From contig JAPYXD010000403.1 of assembly GCA_030998225.1 (NCBI GenBank), forward strand, positions 4,650,001-4,714,000: DNA of 64,000 nucleotides. Reading direction: 5' to 3'. The DNA comes from Diplolepis rosae (Eukaryota > Arthropoda > Insecta > Hymenoptera > Diplolepididae). Each line of letters opens with the position of its first letter. The stretch's first letter is position 1. The notes beneath the pieces were generated by a model. The model was not told the origin of the DNA. It saw only the letters and a program-made list of their open reading frames with translations, and searched no databases. Shown here one piece after another: positions 34,289 to 45,803 of this stretch. Made by a program: the position numbers and the translations under genes.

Positions 34289-34518
34289 TTAATAGTAAAC
34301 AAATTTCTGAATAATGATTTTTAATTTAAATAGTAGACCAAACTGAATTTAAAAATAAACTTTAAGAAAATGACGCATCTCTTTAAAATTATTTCAATGA
34401 AAAGTTAGCAGCACTTTTTAAAACTTTTATCAATTAAGCAAGAATTGGACAGATAATAGGAAGATAGTTATTCAAAGTGATTATTTCCTCATTTTTTTGC
34501 ATTTAGAATATTCTCTTA

Positions 34519-34683
34519 TCGAGTTTCTTTGTGAATGTTTGGAAAATTTTATCTCGTATAAAATGAGCTATAAAAAGTTTTAATCCTATAAACATTATAG
34601 ATTTTTCATGATCGGAATTCAGTTTCAATGAGAGTTATTTTATTCGAGATAAAATTTTCTACACTTTCACTAAAAAAACTCAA
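34519..34683. repeat. Foldback, 45-bp arms
   Basis: AAAATTTTATCTCG in the left arm (34519-34562) and its inverse in the right arm (34639-34683). Likely a MITE; target duplication unresolved. Confidence 0.65.
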
Positions 34684-35673
34684 TACGGAAAAATTTTCGG
34701 CCCAATTCTCCCTTAAATAAATTCAGTCAACTAAAATATTTTTTTGATTGACCAAAAAATGTAATTGATTCAACTAAATACTTTCAGATAATAATTAATG
34801 AGTTTTTGAAAACTAAATTCCTACATAAAATTCATGTACTTTATTATTTCTCGTCCTCTTTTGTGGAAACCGTTCTGAAAGATTTGTGGAAAAAGGAAGA
34901 TAACGAAAGAGTTTATTCATCCCTATTAAAAGAGCGCGTGTAAAAAGATTAGGCGTCGGATCCCGCGATGAAGGAAATCCGATGAAAAAGTGGCCCGCGA
35001 ATGCAACAGGTAGCAGAAAGGAACAACCAATGGCTGGCCATATACACCCCCGCTGCCTCTCAGCCGACTAAGTACATACCAACGAAATGTACATATATAT
35101 ATATATATATGTACGTCAAATATAATAGTTGTAACAGTCGATCGCTCGACTAACGAGTTCCACGTGCCTAAAGCGATCATAATAATGTGTACCTTCACTC
35201 TGTTAATAACGAAGATAATAATATTCCAGAGAGAGATTGCGCTCTAGTTGCTTTTCACTGTTGAACACATTGGTCGGCTGTTCTCATTTACCACGAATAC
35301 AGAATGGAGCATGATAATGACAAAGTGTAACCTCAATTTTTTGCCGGTGTGTTCACTGCGGTCAGTTCTGCTGTGTCAAATAAGTAGAGTAGTTCCAAGT
35401 GTGTAGAAATACCATCGTAATATTCTCATTCTCGGCAATATTACTGAGAAAGTAGATGTCGCTATAGTTTTAAAGATTAAAAAAAAGTTTTAGCGAGGAT
35501 ATATGCTCAAATTTTTAGTATACTGAAAATAAAATTTACTCGATTTAAGGGCATGATTATTTGTCTCCATTAAATAAACTTTATTTACACTGAGAAAAAT
35601 GGTTAGTCGTTCCGTCCCATTTAATTTACTGGTAGATGGAAAAAATTTGGTTAAGCGGTTCGCCTAACAGCAA
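34684..35673. other. Unique DNA with GC-richer patch
   Basis: 34925-35090 is GC-richer and non-repetitive. CACTGAGAAAAA at 35590 looks like one end of a family F-like MITE whose partner end is not found. Confidence 0.4.
35089..35114. repeat. (AT)n microsatellite within a GTAC palindrome
   Basis: GTAC, an uninterrupted AT run of about 18 bp, then GTAC: a self-complementary 26-bp tract. Confidence 0.9.
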
Positions 35674-36283
35674 CGGCACCACACAGTTGGCACCGGGCCG
35701 AGGGTTGGCGTGGTACTGGAATAGTACAGCTCCAGTCCTGAAACCAGTACTGAACCAGTACAGATTTCAGTGCTGGCATGTTACCGATGCCCAGTACCGC
35801 GCCAATACCGATGGATAACTTCCAGTCAAGTTACCTTTCTGAGCCGCGCCGGTGGTAGGCCATGCTTATGCCAGTACCGCACTAGTACTGAACAAATACA
35901 GATTTCTGTTCTAGCATCGTACCGATGTCCAGTACCGCGCCAATACCGATGGACAACTTCCAATCAAGTTACCTTCCGAAGCGGCGCCGGTGAAAGGCCG
36001 TGCTTATACCAGTACCGCACCAGTACTGAACAAGTACAGATTTCAGTGCTGGCATGGTATCGATGGACAACTTCTAGTCAAGTTAGCTTCCGAAGCTGCG
36101 CCGGTGGAAGGCCGTGCTCATGCCAGTACCGCGCCAGTACTCAACAAGTACAAATTTCAGTACTGGTACGATACCGATGTCCAGTACCACGCCAGTACCG
36201 GTGGACAACTTCCAGACAAGTTACCTTTCTGATCCGCACCTGTAGTAGGCCGTGCTCATGCCAACACTATGCCAGTACCGCTT
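35674..36283. repeat. GTACTGG-family copy with internal unit repeats
   Basis: Left terminus lost. The internal block from CCGATGGACAACTTCC to GGTGGTAGGCCGTGC is repeated about four times at spacings of roughly 100-130 bp, so this copy grew by internal tandem duplication. The 171-residue ORF (35770-36285) simply translates that array. Confidence 0.8.
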
Positions 36284-36665
36284 AGAAAAAGGTTTTTTTA
36301 TTTTCAGTAATATTTTTCATCAGTAATCAAAAGATATAACTCCTGTAAAAAATGCTCAAAACCAAAGTTGCAGATCTTTTTGATATAAACAATTTTGTTT
36401 CTTAACATTTTTGCAGTATCTCATATATATTTGGCGGGAAAATTGAATTTTTGATTTTCATAAAAACGTTTTTGATAAATAAATGAAAAGATATAACTCT
36501 TATGAAAAATAAATAAACACTATGTGTCCAATCAAAAAGTGCCTTGAAGTAAATTTGTATATCTCCTCAAAATGAACAATTTTGTGTGTAAAATTTTCTT
36601 TGTATCTCTTATAGTTTTTTTAGGAACTAAAAGTCTTTTTTCTCAATAAAATTTTTTTATTAATA
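36284..36665. other. AT-rich DNA with short direct repeats
   Basis: AAAAGATATAACTC occurs twice (about 36328 and 36485) in similar contexts; probably an old repeat. No gene. Confidence 0.35.
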
Positions 36666-36770
36666 TTAAATTAGCTGGTCAGTTCAAAATTTTTGCCACT
36701 GCCTACATTATCAGAGGATCACTAGTCACTTATCAGACACGATACTTTCCCGAAAGAGATCCTCGTAGAC
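36666..36770 (-). mobile_element. tRNA-SINE tail fragment
   Basis: Minus-strand homologue of the SINE tail (TTGCCACTGCCTACATTATC and ATCCTCGTAGAC on the plus strand). It abuts a GTACTGG copy. Confidence 0.6.
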
Positions 36771-36926
36771 TTGGTATCGCAGAAGGATTTGCAGTACTGG
36801 CGCGGTACTGACATAGTTCTGGCATAAGCACGGCCTACCACCGACCCGGTACCAACTGTCCAGTACAGGCATTGTTCCTTGTTCGCGACTGGCGTGGTAC
36901 TGTGCCGTTTGTAAATACTGGCGCAT
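36771..36926. repeat. GTACTGG-family fragment, reverse
   Basis: Internal part of a unit from GCAGAAGGATTTGCAGTAC to TTTGTAAATACTGGC; termini missing. Confidence 0.75.
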
Positions 36927-37019
36927 GAACTATACACTATACAGGTTTTGAAGGATCGTGTGAAACCCGTCCATGGAGGGTTAAACTATTCCAGTTTAAT
37001 TTTAACTATGCAGTACAGT

Positions 37020-37380
37020 ACTTACCGAGCGTGTACGTCGTACTCTATACGAGATTGAATAGAAAAGTTTGCAAGGACCGCGCGAGAGACTCGGCACGGC
37101 AAGGCATGGCAAGGCAAGGTAAGGACGGTAAAGAGCTGAGTGCGGGTAAGAGAGGGAGGGAGGGAACTTGCAGAAAGAATGGTTCTGAAGAAGCAGTGGA
37201 GGGGAGAGTGGACTCGCCACGAAGGAGCAAACTGGCCAGACTGCCTGCCGCCGAAGAGAGAGTGAGAGAGAAAGGCAATGCATTGCTATGCATGAAAGAG
37301 AGAGGGAGAAGGGAGAAAAAAGCTAGAAACTATTCCGATAACGGGGATTATTGGCCGTCGAATCGAAACCGAGCATAAAG
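37020..37380. other. GC-rich, purine-rich unique block
   Basis: A GGCAAGG-rich stretch and AGAGAGGGAGGG-like runs. Overlapping ORFs on both strands (37031-37378 +, 37002-37293 -) have no motif. Could be a promoter or exon; not assignable. Confidence 0.3.
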
Positions 37381-37864
37381 TTATATTTTAATCGAAAGTT
37401 ATATCTATATCACACGAAAGTAATTTGACGTCGGTTAAAAGGCTTTTCACTTCTGTTTATTCGGCTCCCAGAATCAATTAGTTTCAGACATACTTTGTCC
37501 AAGTTTGTGTTCAATAGTGTTTGGAAGTCAGTTATTAGTTTGAAAGTAAGATTCAAGTACTTAAATTACATCAAGATTTGTTACAAGATAGCCACAAGTT
37601 ATTTAAATGAATGGAAATTAATTTCTAAGCAACTTCAAGTGATCGAAGTGAATGTTAGAAATTGTTATTGAGTAATACATCTGGAAAATTAGTCATAAAG
37701 TCAATTATATAGGGTAGACCGTGGCAAAGTTGTCCCACATTATTACATATAATTAGATTTCCATACGCATTACTTGTTTTAATAATTTAATTACTTCCGA
37801 TGAGTTACATATAAAAAATGTTTTCTTATAAAAGTTGAAAAATAGAAATAAAGTTAGGTCTGGA
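37381..37864. other. Unique DNA
   Basis: No feature recognised. Confidence 0.4.
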
Positions 37865-37868
37865 TTAA

Positions 37869-38629
37869 GTCCATGGGCCGAACGGGTCACGTGACGAAAA
37901 TTAATTAATCCAAGCATGTAATATAACTTTTTTTGTTTATGAAGTATCTTGATGAATATTAGATAAATGTATCAGAAGATAAGAAGGGACGTCTGTTAAC
38001 TTTATTCAAGTGAAAATTTTTCACACGTTTTTTTTCTACTACGGGGGCAAAAAGTGGATATGTTTGCCCCACACGGGGCAATAAAATCCACTTCATGACT
38101 CGCTAAGAAGAAAATATAAAACTGAAGTGTTATCGACAATTACAGTTCTGTAACTAAATTTCCACGGAGAATAAAACATCGTCTTAAAATTACTTTTAAT
38201 TTTTATTATTATTATATTATTAATTTTATTTGTTTGCTAAGATAACTTTAATGACCTTACTACTTATTGCGATATTTCAATTATTGCAAGTGTCTCTTAC
38301 GATCTTCACTTATTTCTTGTACTCAATTCTCGTTAGTAAATGTGCCATCTAACTTTGCGATCTTCGTTTGTTTCTTGACAGCAATAGTCGTTCATGCGTT
38401 GATCTACTCAGTTGAAAACATAACTTTTGCGATTCGAATATTTACTACGATCCTATTATCCAAACAAATCTACATTACAACAAAAACTTATGTGCGTTGG
38501 TTGAGATACTAAACTTAAAAAAAGCGTAGGTAGAAAAAAATTAGTAAGCGATGAAAATTTTATATATGGAGAAAAAAATCGATAGCCAGTAATTGAATTG
38601 GCCACGTGACCAGCATGGCCCATATGGCC
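37869..38629. mobile_element. TTAAGGCC-family copy with internal insertions
   Basis: GTCCATGGGCCGAACGGGTC after TTAA (37865-37868), and GCATGGCCCATATGGCC before TTAA (38630-38633). It contains the 70-bp palindromic MITE and an unrelated segment (38190-38540). Confidence 0.75.
38036..38108. mobile_element. Ultra-short palindromic MITE, second copy
   Basis: Copy of 13041-13110: TGTTTGCCCC ACA CGGGGCAATA hairpin and AAGTGGAT/ATCCACTT arms, inserted in the TTAAGGCC copy. Confidence 0.65.
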
Positions 38630-38633
38630 TTAA

Positions 38634-39336
38634 TTTTCTCGGAGTAGTAAATAGAGTTGAAGGATATTACGATCCGATAAGGGGTGATACCTAGGCGTAT
38701 CGCCTATTTGCAAAATTCGCAGAGAACTATTGTCGACGAATAATAATCGAGAAATAATGCAGGCAGCCAATTAGCGCTCTTGTTACCGGGATCAGCGGAC
38801 GAAATAACTATAGGCCTAAACAATAAATAAAAGCAACGATCAAAACCCAAATAACTTGAGTGTTATAATTGGTGAGGATTACGCAAAAGTTGCGTTGTTA
38901 ATTAGGTGGATCATTCTTTGATGAGGTGATTTTGGCGCGGACTGTCCGTCCAAATAGAAGTGCGGAAAAAAATAGGTGCACAGGTTCAACGATCCGTGAC
39001 GAATTTGGCAAAGCTATACACGCGAGCAATCATCCGAGAAGCTTGCTTTGCGGTTAACTTGCACCCGGGAAAAAATTGTGGTTCATAAAAAATAAAGTTT
39101 GATAGAAGGCCTTTTTTTTCGATTCGATAAACCCTTTGACAAGTAATCACTATTTTACATCGAGAAAACGTTTTAAAGAATTATATATAAAATTTATTTC
39201 AAAGATATTTGCTTCTTGTTTTGAATGTGAATTTCAAAATCAATCTGTTTATCAGAAATTTAGACTTTTGACACTTTTTGACTTGAGTTGCGTAAAAAAC
39301 TTTAGAATTTAAAGAGTTTTTACTAAATTTTTACAA
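38634..39336. other. Unique DNA
   Basis: GC-richer around 38740-39070. No gene recognised. Confidence 0.4.
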
Positions 39337-39560
39337 TACTGTGTCCAAATAAAACCGAGAATCGTATTATAACTTTTGAAATCTTTATTTATTCTTCGAA
39401 ATCTATTACGTTTCTTCTAATCCTCGAAACAGTTGTTAAATTCAATTTCCGAAATGGCCTTCAATACCTTCTTCATTAGGCTTTTATCCCTCAATCGAGT
39501 CAAGACGGTGTCCCTGGAGGGGTCTTTTGAGTTTAATGAATAGCCAGAAGTCACACGGTA

Positions 39561-40092
39561 CCAGGTGGAACAGTCGGATTCATGCCAGTATTTAAAAACG
39601 GTACAGTATCGCGCCAATTGTAAACAAGGAACAATACCTGTACTGAACAGTTTGTATCGGACCGAGGGTTAGCGCGGTACTGGAATAGTACGGCCCCAGT
39701 TCTGAGACCAAGTGTCGGCTAACATCTAACTTCGGAGTAATGCCAGTACTGAACTAGTACAGATTTCAGTGCTGGCATGGTACCGATGTCCAGTATCACC
39801 CCGGTACTGCAAACCCTTCTGCGGTACCAAGTCGGTTATAAATTTCGACCTGCGCCCAGGTGGAAAAGTCGGACTCACGCCAGTATTTACAAACGGGACA
39901 GTACCGTACCAGTTGTAAACAAGGAAAAATGCCTGTACTGGACAGTTGGTACCGGGCCGAGGGTTGGCGCGGTACTGGCATAGTACAGACCCAGTCCGGA
40001 GACCAAATGTCGGCTAACAGTACCGCGCCAGTACTTCAAATCCTTCTGCGGTACTGGGGCGATACCAAGCCGGTTGTAAATTTCCACCTGGG
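39561..40092. repeat. GTACTGG-family, two joined units inserted in a mariner
   Basis: CCAGGTGGAACAGTCGG at the left, TTTCCACCTGGG at the right. The unit junction CGACCTGCGCCCAGGTGG near 39848-39865 is almost identical to the one near 5951, suggesting a shared dimeric source. The mariner flanks are CACACGGTA and GTGCTGTCAGG, so any target duplication is short or decayed. Confidence 0.85.
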
Positions 40093-40510
40093 GTGCTGTC
40101 AGGCGAATATGGTAGTTGTGAAACGATGTGAGTTGAATTTTTGGAGAAAAAGTCTCGAAGAATCAATGCAGTGTAAGCTGGTGCATTATCCTGATGCAAA
40201 AACCACGAGTTGTATGCCCAAAATATCTTTTAAAACGGTGTTGACTGATCCTTTTGAAATGCCAAGAGTATTAGCAAGGTCTCTAATTATTAATCGATTA
40301 TTTTTAAGCGCCAAATCTTTGATTTTCATGACATTTTTTCATCAGTTGATGTTTTTTCTCGTCCGGGGTGCTCTTTGTCTTCAACGCGTTCTCTGCCTTC
40401 TCTGAAAATTTTATGCCACTCGAATTTCCTTATTTTCGATAGAGCCTGGTCACAGAAGGCCTTCTGCAACATCCTCAATGTGTCTGCAGTCAAAATTTCA
40501 TTCTGCATAT
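40014..40510 (-). pseudogene. DD34D mariner transposase remnant
   Basis: Minus-strand segments: an N-terminal helix-turn-helix part (TLRMLQKAFCDQALS, then FREGRERVEDKEHPG) at 40326-40508, and a catalytic piece HQDNAPAYTALILRDFF followed by QLPYSPD at about 40100-40199, where the GTACTGG element interrupts it. The middle of the protein with the first aspartate is deleted. Non-functional. Confidence 0.75.
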
Positions 40511-40685
40511 AAAATTTAATGCAACTTTATTGCTCAACAAAATCAGACATTATAAAAAACGAAAAAAAAACACTTTTTGTTGTTCACAAAAAGGAGCCTC
40601 ACTATTAAACCGATGAGGACAATGACATGAAATTTGATACAGATGTCTGTCACAGTGCTACCAACTTTCACTTGGATACAATAGT

Positions 40686-41636
40686 ATATAAATACTTAAA
40701 GATCTGGGAATAAAAAGATTGAAAAAAAATAAAACTCTCTTGAATAGACGTTATTATTGTAAGAGGACATTTTTCAATGAACTAACCCCAAACTTTTGAG
40801 CTTGATGCAAGTAAATGAATTGCCTTGATCTCGAATCAATCACGGGATTATTCATTGCGCTATTCATATCTACTACCTAAAGCTAACCTCGTCATACCGG
40901 ATGAAAAAAAACAAAGCTATGGAATGTGCTCTTTTTGCCTGTCTGGTTCCACATTGTTCCGAAGAAACTTTAGAGTGCTCTGAACGCGTAAATAAACAGG
41001 ACTTAAGTACATACACGATAACGATTTATTTCAAGAGACGGGTCCTAAAATTGTAAATGGAAAGGAGGACTTCTATAGGTCGTTTCGCAATGAGAGGACA
41101 GAGATTAATGGGATTTGCAGGGAAAAGCATGCACTTACGGCTGCATAAGGGAACGATGTCGACAACAACGACAACAGCCAAGAACGACGACCACGGATAT
41201 TCTTTGCGATCATGGAAACTAAACGGGCCGAAGAAGTAGGCGCGGTGTTAGAAAGTCGAATGAATTAAGCGTGCCGTTGCTCTACTGCTTATTATTAGTC
41301 ACTGTCTACGCATGACTGGCATTTACCTGTCGCGATACAAACATAAAATTAGCAACTTTTAAAACTGCTACCGTACCTTCACTGGCACTTAACGTTCAAA
41401 TTTTTAATCTTACCAAGCACCGTAAAGTAAACTCTCTTTTTGATATGTTGCTTACCTGAAACAGAAAAAGACAAAATACTTAGTACATGTGTAACTTGAA
41501 TATCTATGATCATAAAAATGTGCTGGTCAAATACCAACTTAATGATAATGCTGACTCCATAAAGTTAAATAAAAGGAGACCGGACTCTGGGAAGCCAAAG
41601 TGACTCCCCTTTTACGCACATTAAATCAAAGACTAA
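40686..41636. other. Unique DNA
   Basis: No feature recognised; ORF 41057-41239 has no motif. Confidence 0.4.
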
Positions 41637-41815
41637 ACTGTTGGAAATTTACAAAATTTTTATGTTTCATTTTTATGTTCATGATGTTTTTGAGTAAAGG
41701 TATATTAAAATTGCGAAAAATGTACTGAATTCTATGGGATTTTTCTTAATATTATGAAACTCAAGAAAATTTCCATAAAATGTAACTTAAAACTACCAAA
41801 TTGTATAACTGTAAC
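41637..41815. mobile_element. Family A MITE fragment
   Basis: Matches the family A interior (GATGTTTTTGAGTAAAGGTAT and following), right end lost. Confidence 0.55.
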
Positions 41816-41926
41816 TGTTTCAATTTAGGGAAAAACGTCTAATAGTGAGAATTTTTCTCAGCGGAATACTGGAATTTAAATGAACTATATATGATAATTT
41901 ACCATGGATTATATCAAACATTACTA

Positions 41927-42065
41927 CAGGGTAGGCCATCTAACATTTGGAACTTGAATCAGCCATAAAAAAATAAAATTATGGATATTTTTTCAAAAGT
42001 ATGGTTTTATTAGAAAGACTGAACCTCTCCATTTAAGAATGAAACAAAAAATCATTGAAATGACA
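41927..42065 (+). mobile_element. Solo left end of the DD41D mariner family
   Basis: CAGGGTAGGCCATCTAACATT onward matches the first 135 bp of the element at 29705. No coding part remains. Confidence 0.65.
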
Positions 42066-42939
42066 ATTTTTTCAAAAGCCTTAATCAATGAAAAACGTTA
42101 TGAATATCTTTTTCGAGAAATTTGAACGATATAAAATTTCATTTTTCACATAAAACCAACTCCACTTTCTTAACAATGTAATAGGAAATTATATGCTAAT
42201 AAAGTCGCAAGAATTGTCACCTCATTTACATTGAGATTCCTGTTTATGAACAATTGTTATTTAAAGGGTAAAACTTCCGTATACTTTAGATAATTTGAAT
42301 TTTCTCACGACGAATTACCTCACATACTCACGCTTACCAGATGCTCTCGGAAAAAGTTCCGTGAGCAGACTCAAAATTTAAATCTCATTCATAAAAAAAT
42401 TCCTTTCTAAAAAGTGTTAATAGATACAACACAACCATTCTTTAAGACACTTTTCTTCACGAAAAACTCCTAGTAGGCAATGACAAAAATTTCAAACTCA
42501 ACTCACTAATTTAATAAAATGGAATAATAAAACATAAATTTTGCATTTAAAACATTCGTGTCAAAGATCACTGAAGAGCCAAACAATAAATTTAACGGAA
42601 CACATGTTAATATAAAAAATAAATAAAAGAAGGTAATTAGCGTGAATCTGGAGTTTAACATCTTTTTTTTTGCATTTTTGCAAAAATCAACCTCATTTGT
42701 CCATAGTTACCATACCAATACCAATAAAATGTTAATTTTCCAAACTCTTACTTTGTACCAAAGAAATTTTCTGCACAAAGTTCGGAAAACCTTTATACAT
42801 ACATATTTAAGCAAAATTATTAGTTTATTTAATTGGTCAAATCTGTAAAATGGTACTATGAATTTTTAGGAAAGTTTTGAAATTCATTATGTAAAAATTG
42901 TTAAATTCTTCCAATTTCTTGTTTTAAAGTATTTTATTC
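42066..42939. other. AT-rich DNA
   Basis: A short fragment of the SINE tail at about 42472-42508 (TAGGCAATGACAAAAATTTC). Otherwise nothing recognised. Confidence 0.4.
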
Positions 42940-43060
42940 TCAAGCAATTTCGAGTTTTTTAGATTCAAAATAAATCACTGATGAGGGCTCCGATCAGAGC
43001 CGAGACGTCTGATTACGTAAAACTTTGAGTTTTTATTAATCTTGAACCCTAAAGCAAACT
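42940..43060 (+). mobile_element. Hammerhead-bearing repeat unit
   Basis: Same family as 7209-7312 and 56967-57137, in plus orientation: the hammerhead core, then ACTTTGAGTTTTTATTAATC and a CCTAAAGC segment. Target duplication not resolved. Confidence 0.55.
42978..43019 (+). ncRNA. Hammerhead-ribozyme-like motif, best-formed stem III
   Basis: CTGATGAG (canonical), stem II GGCTC/GAGCC with loop CGATCA, then GAGAC (canonical GAAAC, one change). Stem III is a perfect ACGT ... ACGT 4-bp stem with loop CTGATT, ending in GTA, a permitted NUH cleavage triplet. The layout matches type I hammerheads with minimal stem III. The core A-to-G change and weak pairing of the first stem I bases make activity uncertain. 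Confidence 0.55.
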
Positions 43061-43147
43061 GTTAACATAAACATAAATTTTCATTTCTTCGAATATATTT
43101 GAAGTTCATGAAGATAAAAGTTCTAATTCACAAATGGAGTGCATGAC

Positions 43148-43151
<4 letters not shown>

Positions 43152-43184
<33 letters not shown>
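43152..43184. repeat. Poly-A tract
   Basis: About 33 consecutive A residues. It lacks an adjacent recognisable retroposon body. Confidence 0.9.
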
Positions 43185-43186
<2 letters not shown>

Positions 43187-43189
43187 ATT

Positions 43190-43760
43190 TTCTCGCTCTT
43201 GAAATATGCGCGCCAATACTGGTGAATCGCATTGTGAACGCAAGCGCAGCAGCTTCCGTGTCCCGTTGGGATTACTGGGGTCGGGACAAAAAACAAAGAA
43301 ATGAAAAGATCATGGAACAATTCGCGGCCGGTTTTACGCGTTCCTGTGCACGCTTGCGTCATAGATTGAGCCCTTTTGTTCGCGCGCGTAATCTCGCGCA
43401 CGCACTTCATGCCGCGTTCTACCCGCACCTCCTCCCCCTGTAGAGATTCATTGTGCGCTCTAGTTCCATGTTTCGTTTGACACTTTTATCACCAGCTTTT
43501 CCACAAAGGAGTCGCTAGTACTATTTGTTCCGACGTTTTCCCCATCCCCACCACCCTCGACATTTTTCTCCGTCAAACAAGCACGATTCTACTCTGTCTC
43601 CATCTCACTTGACCGCCTACCCATGAACGTATTTGTTCTTTGTTTGCGGAGACAAAACGGCGGCAAATAGTCCTGAGGATTCGTCGTCACGTACGAAACA
43701 TTTGCGATACCCGAGTATAATGTGCACTATTTTATTATATTTTGCTTTTCATTCGAGATA
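43190..43760. other. CpG-rich unique block
   Basis: GC- and CpG-richer than surroundings. The opposed ORFs 43150-43428 (-) and 43222-43443 (+) share it, and neither has a recognisable domain. Possible promoter or conserved element. Confidence 0.3.
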
Positions 43761-43825
43761 AAAACGAGTTACACTTCAATCGTTTCTTAAATTGCAATTT
43801 AAAAGTAACACAAACGAGTGACACA

Positions 43826-44166
43826 TACTGTTAGAAATTTCTCTATTAAACTTCCATTACATGTAATGGAAGTTTTTTTCACTAACGTATAATAAATTTA
43901 AAATACTTTTATCTTTAAAAATATAAACTTTAATTTGAATTTCAATAAACATGTGAATATATTTTAATAATGTTTGTTAACTTTAATATATTTTGATTGA
44001 AAAGTTATTAAATTTAATATGAATGTATATTCATTTTTCATAATATACAAATATATTATTTTTAATTTACCACATGTATATTAAAGTCTATTAAAATTAA
44101 TAAGATTTTTAATAGCGTACATATTTTAAAACGTCTTTTAGAAATGTCTCATTAGAGATATTAGTG
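43826..44166. mobile_element. Family B MITE, reverse copy
   Basis: CTGTTAGAAATTTCTCTATTA, a TTACATGTAATGGAAG palindrome, then AT-rich DNA homologous to the family B inserts at 16490 and 45055-46866, ending GATATTAGTG. Confidence 0.6.
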
Positions 44167-44265
44167 TGAGAATTTGCTGAATTTCACAATCTTCAATATG
44201 CAAAATAACAATATAGGATGTAAAATCAAACCAAAATAGGAATACCAAAGTATTTAAATTTTTAA

Positions 44266-44459
44266 GGCCATGGGCCAAGCAGGTCACGTGACGTAAATTA
44301 ATTAATTAATCCAAGCATGCAAGATAACTTTTTTTGTTTACAGAATATCTTGCTCAAAATTCGGTAAATGTATCAGAAGATAATAAGGAACGTCTAATAA
44401 CTTCGTTTTAGTAAAAATTCTGGAATTGTTTTTATTCTAAAATATAAAACTGAAGTGTT
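44266..44459. mobile_element. TTAAGGCC-family left fragment
   Basis: GGCCATGGGCCAAGCAGGTC after TTAA (44262-44265), then the family interior. Right side replaced by a mariner fragment. Confidence 0.65.
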
Positions 44460-45054
44460 TTTCACGCAAAAGACCGTTGGTTTTACCACTTGTTTGGCAC
44501 GTAGCGTCATCTTGTTAGAAATAAACATCGTCAAAATCCATATCTACCAATTCTGGTCTTAAAAATTCATTAATTATGGTTCGATAGCGCAATCCACTCA
44601 TCGAAACAGCCGCTTCCGGTTCCAAATGTAACAATTCTGCTTGTTAACCAGTGTTCGCAGATCGTGAACGTAAACGGCCCCCACCATAGATGCTTCGAGC
44701 TCATTGTGTCTTCCTCATTCAACCAACCTATGGCAGTGGAGCGAGGAAGAAGCCATGAACTGGTAGGGTCCATGGTGGGGGCCGTTTACGTCCACGTTCT
44801 GCGAACACTGTTATTAACGTAGCCTCCAAGGTAAAAATAAGCCTCATTTAACTTTACGAACTGTTTCAGCAAAATTTTCACCATTTTTGTAGTAAATTTT
44901 AACAATTTCAATGCGTTATTGAAGTGTGTATCGTTCCATTTTTATTAATGGCATAGGTTTTAGTTGGCATCTATAAAAAAATGATACCTCTTATTCTGAC
45001 AGCTGCCAAAATAGCGGGCTATTCAAAATGAAACCTCTAATTGGAAAACCCTGT
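44460..45054 (-). mobile_element. Decayed mariner-type element (minus) with hAT MITE insert
   Basis: The minus strand starts ACAGGGTTTTCCAATTAGAGG and reads a start-region segment ERYTLQ, then IEIVKIYYKNGENFAETVRKV. Downstream a fused later piece reads YFQQDD/ATCHTSG-like with several stops. The QQD motif is the second catalytic aspartate block of the FQQDGATCHT mariner group. Much of the middle and all of the 3' end are gone. Confidence 0.65.
44649..44810. mobile_element. hAT-like MITE
   Basis: CAGTGTTCGCAGA ... CTGCGAACACTG ends with arms of about 42 bp sharing GTAAACGGCCCCCACCAT. Flanks are TTGTTAAC (44641-44648) and TTATTAAC (44811-44818), an 8-bp duplication with one mismatch, the hAT signature. 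The ORF 44570-44773 spans it and is not a gene. Confidence 0.8.
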
Positions 45055-45075
45055 AAATTATGAAAAATTAATATA

Positions 45076-45731
45076 CATTCTGTCAAAAAAGTACCGGAAA
45101 TTGATCATTCAAAAAGCCCGCTTTGAAGAGATTGTTAAAAACCTTTTTGACGCTAAGTTAGCACCACTGTCCTCTTTACTGACATGGAGTTCGAGGGCGA
45201 TCTGCCATTTAGTTTGTTCACAGTGCGCGATGTTGTTAGTCTATCTCAAGTGTTTTTGCGATTTTTCCAATGGATAAGAATATCGAACAAAGAATTTGTC
45301 TCAAATTTTGCATTGCATATGGAATTTCGTGTGCGGAATCGCTGAAAATGTTAGAGAAGGCTTATGGTGAATCAACTTTATCAAAAAACGTGCGTAAAGG
45401 CCACAAACTCAACGAATATCATCGAACAAACACCGTATTTACCTGATATGGCTTCGGCCGACTTTTTTCTTTTTCCAAAATTCAAATTATACCAATACCA
45501 CTTCAAGGCACCCGGTTTCAGTCGATAGAAGACATAAAAGAGAATTCGCGGCGAGAACTGAAATCGATTCCGGAAAATGCATTTAAAAAAAGTTTTGAAG
45601 ATTCGATTATTCGTTGGAATAAGTGTATTATTTCGGGAGGGGCCTACTTTGAAGGCAATAAAATTAATTTGGATGAATAATAAATAGTTTGTGTTTTATT
45701 GACCAATTCCCGGTACTTTTTTGACAGAATG
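45076..45731 (+). mobile_element. DD34D mariner, internally deleted
   Basis: Inverted ends CATTCTGTCAAAAAAGTACC and GGTACTTTTTTGACAGAATG, flanked by TA (45074-45075, 45732-45733). At 656 bp it is about half the usual 1.3 kb. The empty site is preserved in the homologous repeat at about 16550. Confidence 0.9.
45270..45680 (+). pseudogene. Mariner transposase remnant (N and C termini)
   Basis: Opens ATG with MDKNIEQRICLKFC, an N-terminal mariner segment. After a large internal deletion it resumes around PYLPDMASADFFLFPKFK, the third-aspartate region, and after a frame change continues TRFQSIEDIKENSRREL to AYFEGNKINLDE and a stop. The first two catalytic aspartates are deleted. Such copies can be moved only by an intact relative elsewhere. 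Confidence 0.85.
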
Positions 45732-45803
45732 TACATTCATATTAAATTAAATAACTTTTCAATCAAAATATATCAAAATTGACAAACATTATTAAAATAT
45801 ATA

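Larger units (their letters stand above)
39337..40685 (-). mobile_element. DD34D mariner split by a GTACTGG element
   Basis: Probable ends ACTGTGTCCAAAT and ATTTGGATACAATAGT-like on the right. The C-terminal third lies at about 39363-39560 and the remainder at about 40098-40560, both homologous to the element at 45804-46730. The 532-bp GTACTGG insertion separates them. Boundaries approximate. Confidence 0.65.

Noticed and set aside
35770..36285. 171-residue ORF with internal repeats, apparent repeat protein
   Set aside because: Direct translation of the internally duplicated GTACTGG copy; no conservation of frame at other copies.
43152..43184. Poly-A as a retroposed mRNA tail
   Set aside because: No upstream gene-like or SINE body and no flanking duplication could be found.
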